Source of the DNA: Sporomusa malonica
Lineage (GTDB): Bacteria; Bacillota; Negativicutes; Sporomusales; Sporomusaceae
Length of the DNA stretch: 64,000 nt
Assembly (NCBI RefSeq): GCF_900176355.1
Contig: NZ_FWXI01000012.1
Span: 81,449-145,448 of the forward strand
Direction: 5' to 3'
Of the stretch, positions 52,701-61,160 are shown one piece after another (position 1 is the stretch's first letter; each line of letters starts with the position of its first letter). A model generated the notes under the pieces. It did no database searches and was not told the origin of the DNA. It saw only the letters and a program-made list of their open reading frames with translations. The position numbers and the translations under genes are program-made.

Positions 52701-55700
52701 CTAAAACGGAACTACAAGCAGCCAGTATTTTTTATCAAAAGCCTTTAAGGTCTCAATGATCCGTTCCAGCAATGCACTCTGACTTTCGCCAAAGGGCTTT
52801 CCAAACCGATTGTAGAGTATGCCGGCAATGGCTGCAATGGTGCATTTACCTGTACAGTATTTCATCACTTCATATTCAAAGGGCGACAAGGCCTCTCCCC
52901 ACAAAACAGGATAACCCTGGGAGAAATCCACATCCCGCCACATTTCAATCATTCGCTGCGGCCGCCAGTTGGGCAGCTCTGCCGCGTCCACATCCACAAT
53001 GCGGCAGGCCGCCTCTCTGGCCAGCATGGTATAGTAGGCCGTCAGCGTCGGCTTGTGATGCGCAATAATATTAGTCCAATATTTGGGACTGTTGGCAGCC
53101 ATGGAGGTTTTGTAGCATCTTAAAATCTCCGTATGGCTCAGTTCCCCGCCGATGAGCATGCGCTTAACCTCATCCACAAAGCTCTGGAGATACTCCTGAT
53201 AGGCTGCCATGATTTCCCGCCGATCCATTTCGGCGCTGGCCATCAAGGGATAATCAGAAATGCTGCCCAAGCCTTCTTCATCATAGATAGTTAAACCGTA
53301 TTTTTCGGGATGCAGTCCAATATCGGTCATAGGATAAGGCATCACAATGCTGGGGGCAATCTCCATCATGCCCGGGCCCAATCGCAGCAGTCTGGCGCCA
53401 AAGGCCTTGTTTTTTTCAATATGCTCCCGGTTTTCAAAGGGCCCCCCAACCAGCAGAGCCCCAAAAACCTGCTGCACACCGGCATCATAGGCGGCTCTAA
53501 CCACTGTTTCGACCATTTCCGGGGAAATATTCTTCCGATATATTTTCAGCATCTCTTCATCCGCCGTCTCAATGCCGATCTGAAGACGGTTTAGTCCGGC
53601 TGCCACCATGTTTCTCAATACTTCTGGCCGTTTGCTTAACGATGCCACATCAGCCTCACAATAAAATTGGAACGGCCTGATTGCCTGAAGCGCCTGTGCT
53701 TCCCGGCAAAAATCATCCAGCCATTTAGGATTGGTCACTAGGGTATCGTCACAGAATTTAAAATAATTGAGTTCCGGGTATTTTAAGAGGAAATACTTCA
53801 TTTCGGCAATGACATTTTCCACACTCCGCTGACGCATGGGGCGCTTCAAGGCTCCTTCATGGCAGAAAACGCAGTGGTAGGGACAACCCCGGCTGCTCAT
53901 CAGATAAAGGCTGGTAAAATCAATGGGGGTAATGCTTTTATCATAGGCAGGAAAGGGCAGTTCATCCAGATTGTCAACAACCGGACCTTCCCCCCGGTCA
54001 ATGCATTCATTATTCTCATTAATATAGAAAATTCCCGGAATGTCATCAAGGCTTTTCTGCTCTTGTAAGGCAGTAAGAACCGCAGCCATGGCCAGCTCTC
54101 CCTCACCCCTGATAATGGCACAGGCCTTGGCATGTCTGAGATAGGCTTCATCCAGCGAAATAGCTTCCGGTCCCCCAATCAGCACAGGAATGCCATACAG
54201 TTCAGTGATAGCAGCACTGGCCTTTTTGACCACATGCTTATTTTCAAAATCCACCGAAAACCCGATCCCGCAAACTTCATTGAAATGAAAGCGTTTTAAA
54301 AAATCCATAACCTGATCTGGCCGGCACTCACACACATAGGCATCATAGCCTTTTGCACCAAGATAGCTTGCCAGCCCGTAAATACCTAAAAAAGCACCAT
54401 TTCTGCTGAATCCGGCTATTTCCATGCCAATGGTTGATAATTTAAAAAGAATTACCTTGTTCTTCACTGTATTCTCCCATGCTTTTTTCCGATTCTCCCA
54501 ATCCTTGTCTGCCTCTTTGGCCTTTATGGCTCCTGACAACACACACATTCCCATCGATTCCAATTTTTTAAGGGTTTCCAGCAGATGCAGCTTAAATGCT
54601 TCAACATTCGCAAAACTCTTATGGTAGTTGTCGAACAGTATTTCCGCCATCTCATCCACGCTTAGCTTGCCTGAGGTATATTTTAGCACCTCGAATTCAA
54701 AGGGAGAGTACACAAACCCGTTTAAAACCGGAATCTCGGCTGCCAGCTCTTCGGTCAGGGAAAGCAGGGCAAGGCGCTGGGGATGGGTAGCAAAAACGTC
54801 TGCCAGAGCATAGTCTTGGGTAAGCTTGTCCCCGCGGATCCGGGCCTTGTACTGAGCATCGAAAGAAGGGAAGCGTGAGTAGACCAGACTTTGCCACATA
54901 CCACTGAGGCCGTATTTTTCGCTAAGTTCATAGCTTTTCAGAATTACCTTGTCTGTAATCTCTCCATCATGGAACATTTTTCGCATCATTCTGGTATTTT
55001 TTTCAAAAAACTCATTCCTGGCAGCACAAATTTCCTCAATACTGAGTTGTTCGGTTTCAATAACAGGAAAATCACCCACCGAAGTAAGAGCTTTTTCATC
55101 TTTTACAAAAATTCCGTAGGCCTCAGGATTTTTGGACATGGCTGTTTCGGGAAAGGGCATATAAAATGTACTGACCACTTCCATCATACCCCGGCCTGCC
55201 TTAATCATGTCACTTACCATATTAAATGTATAGTCCAGGGTTTCCCTGGTTTCCAGAGCCCCTCCGATAATGATATTGCCTACTAGCTGGGGAAGCCCGG
55301 CTTCACTTGAAATATCAATCACCTTGAACAAATCTTCCTGCTTAATCTGTTTGTTATAAATATCAATGATATGCTGGTTGCAGCTTTCAATCCCGATTTG
55401 CATACGCACCAGGCCGGCGTCAACCATTATTTTTACAATGTCCGGATGCTTAAGAATGATGTTGACATGGGCATCGGCAAACCATACAAAATTGTATTCT
55501 TTTCTCAGCTCTTGCAGATGTTCGCAAAAGGCGCTCACCCGTTTCTTATCCAGGGTGAAGGTATCATCGCCAAAAAAAATGTATTTCACATTAGGATTCT
55601 GTTCCAGTCGGCAGCGAATTTCCTTCATCACACTTGCCACACTGCGCCTGCGAACATTTTTGCTGTTTCCGCCTTCATAACAAAAAGAGCAGCCGAAAGG

Positions 55701-56291
55701 ACAGCCGCGTCCTGACATGGCTGCCATATGGTTAATTCCCTTATGCTGTGAAGATTGAATTTTACCTGTAATAATGGGCAATTCATCCAAATTTTCAATG
55801 GCGGGATAGATGCCGTTGTCGTAATAGGTTCCGTCTTTCCGGAATGAGCACATGCCGGGAATGTCTTCCCATTTTTCTTCTTTTTCATGTTCAATGGCGT
55901 GGATGGCCTCATCCAGGGAGAACTCGCCTTCCCCTCTTAGTATGCCGTCTGCCTGGCTGTCCCGCAAAAAGGCTTCACCCAAACCGACAGTCTGGGGACC
56001 ACCCACAAAAACGGTGGCGCCATACCGCCTTTTTATTTCTTTAGAAAAACTCTCCACTGCTGACTGATTCTCATAATCGCAGTATAACCCCACCACCGTG
56101 TTGTCATCACAACCCATGCTTTTCAGAAATTCCAGACCTTTTAATAATTCTCCTGAAAAGACAGAGACCTCACGCCCTTTGCTGGCCATCATTTCTGCCA
56201 GAGACATATGGCCAATGGGCTCAATTTGGGTGATTGAATGAGTCCGCGTTCCGCGATGTATCAGCATCAGTTTCAAGTTAATCGTTCTCAC
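52701..56291 (-). CDS. Tandem double B12-binding-type radical SAM enzyme of the RiPP cluster
   Basis: 1196 aa with two complete modules. Module 1 (~1-600) has Cys197/201/204 ('GRGCPFGCSFCYEGG') and the C-terminal region 'YSPFEFEVLKYTSGKLSVDE'; module 2 (~620-1196) has Cys803/807/810 ('SRGCPYHCVFCHEGA') and 'LSPFEYEVMKYCTGKCTIAA'. A basic linker 'EADKDWENRKKAWENTVKN' joins them. Both modules carry the N-terminal Rossmann motif ('GLYCDYENQ', 'GFSVDFENK') and the GGPQ/GGPE motif. GTG start, GGAGG 6 nt upstream. First large gene of the cluster. Confidence 0.9.
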   Translation of the reverse strand: MRTINLKLMLIHRGTRTHSITQIEPIGHMSLAEMMASKGREVSVFSGELLKGLEFLKSMGCDDNTVVGLYCDYENQSAVESFSKEIKRRYGATVFVGGPQTVGLGEAFLRDSQADGILRGEGEFSLDEAIHAIEHEKEEKWEDIPGMCSFRKDGTYYDNGIYPAIENLDELPIITGKIQSSQHKGINHMAAMSGRGCPFGCSFCYEGGNSKNVRRRSVASVMKEIRCRLEQNPNVKYIFFGDDTFTLDKKRVSAFCEHLQELRKEYNFVWFADAHVNIILKHPDIVKIMVDAGLVRMQIGIESCNQHIIDIYNKQIKQEDLFKVIDISSEAGLPQLVGNIIIGGALETRETLDYTFNMVSDMIKAGRGMMEVVSTFYMPFPETAMSKNPEAYGIFVKDEKALTSVGDFPVIETEQLSIEEICAARNEFFEKNTRMMRKMFHDGEITDKVILKSYELSEKYGLSGMWQSLVYSRFPSFDAQYKARIRGDKLTQDYALADVFATHPQRLALLSLTEELAAEIPVLNGFVYSPFEFEVLKYTSGKLSVDEMAEILFDNYHKSFANVEAFKLHLLETLKKLESMGMCVLSGAIKAKEADKDWENRKKAWENTVKNKVILFKLSTIGMEIAGFSRNGAFLGIYGLASYLGAKGYDAYVCECRPDQVMDFLKRFHFNEVCGIGFSVDFENKHVVKKASAAITELYGIPVLIGGPEAISLDEAYLRHAKACAIIRGEGELAMAAVLTALQEQKSLDDIPGIFYINENNECIDRGEGPVVDNLDELPFPAYDKSITPIDFTSLYLMSSRGCPYHCVFCHEGALKRPMRQRSVENVIAEMKYFLLKYPELNYFKFCDDTLVTNPKWLDDFCREAQALQAIRPFQFYCEADVASLSKRPEVLRNMVAAGLNRLQIGIETADEEMLKIYRKNISPEMVETVVRAAYDAGVQQVFGALLVGGPFENREHIEKNKAFGARLLRLGPGMMEIAPSIVMPYPMTDIGLHPEKYGLTIYDEEGLGSISDYPLMASAEMDRREIMAAYQEYLQSFVDEVKRMLIGGELSHTEILRCYKTSMAANSPKYWTNIIAHHKPTLTAYYTMLAREAACRIVDVDAAELPNWRPQRMIEMWRDVDFSQGYPVLWGEALSPFEYEVMKYCTGKCTIAAIAGILYNRFGKPFGESQSALLERIIETLKAFDKKYWLLVVPF

Positions 56292-56390
56292 TATATGCCT
56301 CCAAATCCTATTTTTTTATTGACTTAAAATTATTTTAAGATTCCATCTTCCACTTTTATCTTTCGTCGTAATTATAACATATCTATCCAA

Positions 56391-56498
56391 TTAACTTGTT
56401 AAAGATTCCTTAAAGAAAACTCCAGCAATTTGCCTGTAATATCCTTCTTCTTCAAGTTTCTCACAAACAGCATCTATCACATTGCCTTCATATAGCAT
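56391..56498 (-). CDS. Possible 35-aa protein at the head of the RiPP cluster
   Basis: ATG at 56498, 7 nt after GGGAGG, encoding 'MLYEGNVIDAVCEKLEEEGY' and 15 more residues. It has no Gly-Gly and no recognised family; the N-terminus looks like the start of a longer protein, so it may be a truncated remnant. It lies 100 bp upstream of the double radical SAM gene on the same strand with no terminator between them. The rest of 56292-56643 contains only spacer. Confidence 0.4.
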   Translation of the reverse strand: MLYEGNVIDAVCEKLEEEGYYRQIAGVFFKESLTS

Positions 56499-56643
56499 GA
56501 CTAAGCCTCCCTCTATCATGGTTAAAATCTCTTTCCATAATTATTGTAAATATCCTCCATCCTTGACCTGAAGATTAGCAAAAATACAATGCCAATCCTT
56601 TGAGGACAATGAGGGTACTTTCTTCTTTACTTTAAAAAATGAC

Positions 56644-56686
56644 AAAAAAAAGAAGCCCTCAAGCCCTGAAAAATCAAGACTTGAGG
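56644..56686 (-). terminator. Terminator of the diguanylate cyclase gene
   Basis: CCTCAAG/CTTGAGG with a 16-nt loop; on the minus strand GGCTTCTTTTTTTT follows. Confidence 0.82.
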
Positions 56687-56713
56687 ATATAACAGACTCA
56701 TATTTGCAGCAGG

Positions 56714-58267
56714 TTACTCATGGTTGGTAAACCCGGTGTAGAATCGGAAATTGTTTCTACCTTGTTTTTTGGCTATATACAAGGCCTCATCGGATTTCTT
56801 TATCAAATCATCGACTTCCTCACCATTTTCTGGGTACATCGCTACGCCTATACTAGCAGTCAGCCCTAGACGATGCTCTTCAATAATATATGGCTGGCGG
56901 AGTTCCTGCAGTATCTTTTGCACCAAGCCAACTGCCTCTTCTTTACTGTTGATTTCCCCAAACAGCAGAATAAACTCATCCCCACCAAATCGAGCGACAG
57001 TATCCACTTTGCGCAAAACCCTCTTCAGTCGGGCAGCTGCCACCACCAGCACCGCATCACCAATATCATGACCCAACTCGTCGTTAATGGTCTTAAAATT
57101 ATCGAGATCGAGCGACATCAAGACTAGTCCTGTTTTCTTTCGCTGAGCATTGGCCATCGCATACTCGAAACGATCAAAAAACAACCTTCTATTAGGCAAG
57201 CCAGTCAGATAATCGTGCGTGGCCATCACCTGCAGTTGCTGCTTCATTTGGCTGCTCTCGGTGATATCGCTAATATTTGATAAGATACACTTTGCATTAT
57301 TGAGGGTAAGTGTACTCGCAGAAAAAAGGCCAGTCATGATCTCTCCTGATTTTTTCCGAAACTGAAACTCAGCCCCACGTACCTCATATCCTTGGGACAG
57401 CTTATCAATGACTGTTTGCCGGTCTTCTTCGCTTATCCAAATACCTAAATCAATGATTCTCTTACCAATAGCTTCATCATATTTATAACCTAAAAGGTTC
57501 ACGAATCCGTCATTAACCTCGATGATAGCTCCATCATATAACTTTGTAAGCAATATTCCATGCGGTGAAGAATGGAACGCGGCAGCAAATTTTTCTTCCT
57601 GAGCTTGAACTTCTCCAAGCAAGCGCCGTGTCACCATCAATATAATGCTGACAGTAAGGCAGATGCTGAGTATGATATACATAGTGATCGCCATGGAATC
57701 TGCAAAGCCGGATTTGAAAAAATCGTTGGTCTGCAAAGGAAACAGCATAAGCAAGATCCCTCTGACCAAGCTCACTACAACATACCCGCCAAGAACCAGA
57801 CCGGTGATACGTGTGATCGGGCGCAGATTCAGCGCAACCTTCTTCAGTAGTAACCAAGACCCTTGCGATTTAATTATCATAATGAAAACTGACATAATAA
57901 TCTCTCGCATGGTCATGCTCGGATCGATAACGGTGTAATAATTCACCGCAACAGCAAAAATGACCAACAAGAAATAGTTTTGCCTGTGGCTTCTTTTTAT
58001 TCCGGCAAAACGCTCCAAACCCATCAATAGGACAACCGCGCCAGTTAGTAGCAACGCATTCGCAATCACACTCGCTACAAAAGCTGGTATTTCCGAACGC
58101 ATAGCGATTAAGAACAAACCTACCGCATGTAAAATCGTGCTAGCCAGCCATAATGATATGCCCTCAAAGCGGTCTTTGTATTGATGCCATATAATCGCAA
58201 TACTGCCAGCATTAATAATAGTGACAATGAAGTTTAGTATAATGAGTGTTCGAATATCGAAAACCAT
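56714..58267 (-). CDS. Membrane diguanylate cyclase with PAS domain
   Basis: 517 aa. About seven N-terminal hydrophobic helices (~5-215) form a sensor region of unknown ligand; a PAS domain follows (~230-340, 'HSSPHGILLTKLYDGAIIEV'); the C-terminal GGDEF domain has the active-site motif 'ARFGGDEFILLF' and 'HDYLTGLPNRRLFFDRFEYA', so it should make cyclic di-GMP from two GTP. An RXXD inhibitory site is not obvious. The ATG at 58267 is chosen on helix layout; AAGGAG is 14 nt upstream, so the start is uncertain. Monocistronic. Confidence 0.88.
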   Translation of the reverse strand: MVFDIRTLIILNFIVTIINAGSIAIIWHQYKDRFEGISLWLASTILHAVGLFLIAMRSEIPAFVASVIANALLLTGAVVLLMGLERFAGIKRSHRQNYFLLVIFAVAVNYYTVIDPSMTMREIIMSVFIMIIKSQGSWLLLKKVALNLRPITRITGLVLGGYVVVSLVRGILLMLFPLQTNDFFKSGFADSMAITMYIILSICLTVSIILMVTRRLLGEVQAQEEKFAAAFHSSPHGILLTKLYDGAIIEVNDGFVNLLGYKYDEAIGKRIIDLGIWISEEDRQTVIDKLSQGYEVRGAEFQFRKKSGEIMTGLFSASTLTLNNAKCILSNISDITESSQMKQQLQVMATHDYLTGLPNRRLFFDRFEYAMANAQRKKTGLVLMSLDLDNFKTINDELGHDIGDAVLVVAAARLKRVLRKVDTVARFGGDEFILLFGEINSKEEAVGLVQKILQELRQPYIIEEHRLGLTASIGVAMYPENGEEVDDLIKKSDEALYIAKKQGRNNFRFYTGFTNHE

Positions 58268-58500
58268 AGTTACCGAGACTGCTCCTTCCGTCAATATTAT
58301 GACTATTGTCAAGACCGCTTATCAAACGCTATTCTCTTAGCGAATACAGTATAATCTCTCGGTCCTTCATCAAACCTAACAATCAACTAAATTCCCTAAA
58401 TTACATTCTACCATAAATTACATCTTTAAATATGCAAAAAAATATTGATGGTACCTGAATAAACTAAAGAATGTTCGTCCAATAATAGCCATTATGTAGA

Positions 58501-58528
58501 AACCCTAGAACTCGTGGCTTCTAGGGTT
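58501..58528. terminator. Hairpin at the intron 3' flank
   Basis: AACCCTAGAA/TTCTAGGGTT, 10-bp stem with an 8-nt loop; only short T-runs follow. It lies about 150 bp beyond the group II intron domain V. The spacer 58313-58500 has no gene. Confidence 0.5.
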
Positions 58529-58639
58529 CGCTTTGTCTTTGTATTGCTTTTTTTGGCTTACAGCCTCAACAAGCCTTTTGTTGTCGTTTTCCATTGGTTC
58601 CCGGCTTAGTGATGATAACTTTCTCCTTAGTGATAGGTA

Positions 58640-60193
58640 AGAGACACCTACGTCCGCATTGCCGTTTGGGTGCTCTTTTCCCCCACTTCGCACCGGACTG
58701 GACACTTTCGCATCATCCGGCGCTCCATCATGAATGTCTACACTATTTATGCAATTTTTCTCGCAATCGCAAAATCTTTTTCCAAACTTTTTGCCCTAAA
58801 TATTTATAGTCATTGGTGTCATGGACTTCGGCGTGGCATTCCCAGTGCACTGTTGCTAAATTTGGAACTCTGTTGAGTTTTTCCAGCGGCAAATTGACAG
58901 TGACATGATGGAAGTGCAAGTTATCTTTAGATATTGAATTGCCACAGACCCGACACCGAAATCTATCCCTGTTTAAAGCGTACGCCCGGTTAAGGAAGTA
59001 TTCGAAGTTATATAGGTCATCTTGCTTTTTAGATTTGATTTTTACCGTGTGAATGGTGAGGATATCGTCATCACGCGGTTTCCTTAATCGTTTTTGCGTG
59101 CATTCCTGGTATAGGTTTCTTCCCGCGGAAGTGTATGGAGTTTCTTTTTCGTTTTTCAGCTTTATTTTCTGCCATTTACTGAATCTGAAATCGGCCACAC
59201 CGATCATTGAATTGCGGAACCGTATGGCCGGTATCGTTAATTTATACTTCTGGTGCAGTGTTGATAAGTTACCAGTTTGATTGGCCTGAACAAATACCCT
59301 TTTAACGCCTTATAGGCCGCCCACCTAATGGTACTCGCATATTTTGCCAATGTAGCGCAAACGAAGGTTGCTACCTGATAGTATTGGATAATTCCACGGA
59401 TGGTGGAATTGATGTCATTGATTTCCCGAAATACCGCTTTGATGTTGTGGATTGCCGTCTGAATTACAGTTTCCGACGTAATGATTTCATATAACCCTTT
59501 GATTTTCGGTGTGTCCTTATTTCCTATGATCTGCCGAGTATGAATGTACATCTTATCAAGCAATGATTGGAGTTCTATTTCTGTTTTCGGATAGTCAAAT
59601 TGTTGTGCCATGTCAACCACCTCCTTTTGAGAGTGTTGCCTGGGGTTAGCCAAATTAGCGCAGCGGCTTCCTTGACGATTTGCATAATGATTATCAGTTC
59701 ATGACTATGCCCCTTCGCTCTGTGGATATTACTCCACTTCTTCACTACTATGGGCTGCAACCCTTCCCATTCGGCAGGCATTTCCTTCTGCTTTGAGGTA
59801 TCGCGGTTCCCTCCGCTTCGCATCCTCATGGGAAGTTCATCTGTTCCCTACGTTTTAGCTTTACATACTGCCTTAATCTCCCTCTGTAGCCCGCCAACCG
59901 TTCTTTTATCCATAACCGGAGGATGCAAAACCCCATTCCCTTAGTGGAATGGGACAGATAACAACCGATACTCTCTTTATCTGCAATTGGACCCCATATA
60001 TTGCGGGCGAACACCTTCTGTTTCGGTGAACTTTAGCTTACGAGCTTTTCATCCGAGAGTTCTTGCCAGCACCTTTGGTGCACTATAGACTTAGCAATTT
60101 TATAGCCTCCCGCGTATTTCGCTAACCATCGCAGGTTTCTTTTCCGCGCCTTCACCGAGCTTTGTACGCTATACCAAGGAATGCACAGCGCAC
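58640..60193 (-). mobile_element. Decayed group II intron
   Basis: The 5' end is placed at GTGCGC on the minus strand (60193), the consensus group II intron start; structured RNA with no gene follows to ~59620, then the defective maturase gene, then domain V at 58689-58728 (a hairpin with GCCGGATGATGCGAAAGTG and CCAGTCCGGTGC). The exact 3' end is not certain. Internal deletion in the reverse transcriptase makes it non-autonomous. Confidence 0.7.
58743..59611 (-). pseudogene. Group II intron maturase remnant (reverse transcriptase core deleted, X and HNH domains kept)
   Basis: The start ATG at 59611 has AGGAGG 8 nt upstream and encodes the usual N-terminus ('KIKGLYEIITSETVIQTAIH'), then jumps directly to the maturase X domain ('GIIQYYQVATFVCATLAKYA'). 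All reverse transcriptase motifs, including YADD, are missing. A frameshift at ~59240-59270 separates the X domain from the C-terminal part, which has an HNH endonuclease ('DRFRCRVCGNSISKDNLHFH' ... 'CHAEVHD'). Intact proteins of this kind are ~580-600 aa. Confidence 0.82.
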
Positions 60194-60574
60194 ATCGGAG
60201 GATTAGAGTGAGTTGCCGGTTTTCAATCTCATGCGAGAACTTCCCCCGCCTATTAAACGTAGAGTTAGGCCTTCCGGTAGAAGGCCCTCCATTTTTATTG
60301 TACCTTTCGGCACAGATTGTATGAAAACAGATCGCGCGTATCAGGTCTAACAGCGAATTTTTATCTAGACAGGAGTGCGCTACACTGTTCCAAACAAGTC
60401 CACTGCCACGGGCATGGAATTGCTGAAATCTTTTCCTCGCATACTCCCACCCATCTCAATCTACTCAAAGAATAATTCGTGTCAATAACACCGTCCCTTG
60501 CCACACTTTACAGACAAGCCGCCTTGCATTCTCACTTGCACACTATGCCTTCCCCTCACTAGTTGTAAAACAAA

Positions 60575-60611
60575 GAATGCTATCTACGCATTAGATGGCA
60601 GATAGCAATTC
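60575..60611 (-). terminator. Terminator of the GNAT gene
   Basis: GAATGCTATCT/AGATAGCAATTC, with TTCTTTGTTTT following on the minus strand. The stretch 60194-60574 holds a GGCCTTC/GAAGGCC hairpin (60275-60300) but no gene that I recognise. Confidence 0.75.
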
Positions 60612-60643
60612 TCGACTTTTAGAAAAGTATAATATTGTTAGTA

Positions 60644-61075
60644 TTATTCAAGCTCCATTGATAATATAGGATAATTTTTTCCTATCGAATCGACCGGGGA
60701 ACGACTTACTACCTGAAAACCCATGTATTTGTAAAATCCAACAGCCTGGGGATTTTGTTCATTAACATCCACCTTTTTTACATTTAAATCTTTTATAGCG
60801 TATGTTAATAGCTTTTTTCCTATTCCGTGACCTCGCACGCAGGCATCAACGAAAAGCATTTCTACTTTATCTTCTACGACTCCTATAAAGCCATTAATCT
60901 TTTGGTTTTCATCTCGACTGCAAAATAATTCTACAGCATCAAAATACTCATTTAAGATTAGCGGCTTAAAGTATTGGATATCCGCTTCCGTAACAAAGGT
61001 ATGTGTTGCCCTTACTGAGTTTTCCCATATAGTTATTAGTTTTTCATAATCAATTTTAGACGGCTTTGTTATCAT
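60644..61075 (-). CDS. GNAT family N-acetyltransferase
   Basis: 143 aa, a single GNAT domain. The acetyl-CoA pyrophosphate loop is 'DACVRGHGIGKKLLTYAIK' (R/QxxGxG/A) and the C-terminal strand 'NPQAVGFYKYMGFQVVSRSP' is typical. Substrate unknown. Starts with ATG at 61075 with AGAGGG upstream (spacing ~9). Monocistronic, flanked by a group II intron and an exported protein gene. Confidence 0.88.
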   Translation of the reverse strand: MITKPSKIDYEKLITIWENSVRATHTFVTEADIQYFKPLILNEYFDAVELFCSRDENQKINGFIGVVEDKVEMLFVDACVRGHGIGKKLLTYAIKDLNVKKVDVNEQNPQAVGFYKYMGFQVVSRSPVDSIGKNYPILSMELE

Positions 61076-61160
61076 TTTATTTTTCCCTCTGTCTCGCTAT
61101 TCAGTTGGCCTACTTCTTAATTAAAGGCTTTTAGCTGTTACCAATGATACGGTTCTTCGC

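Noticed and set aside
59575..60014. Open frames within the group II intron RNA
   Set aside because: They overlap structured intron RNA upstream of the maturase gene and are not conserved protein sequence.
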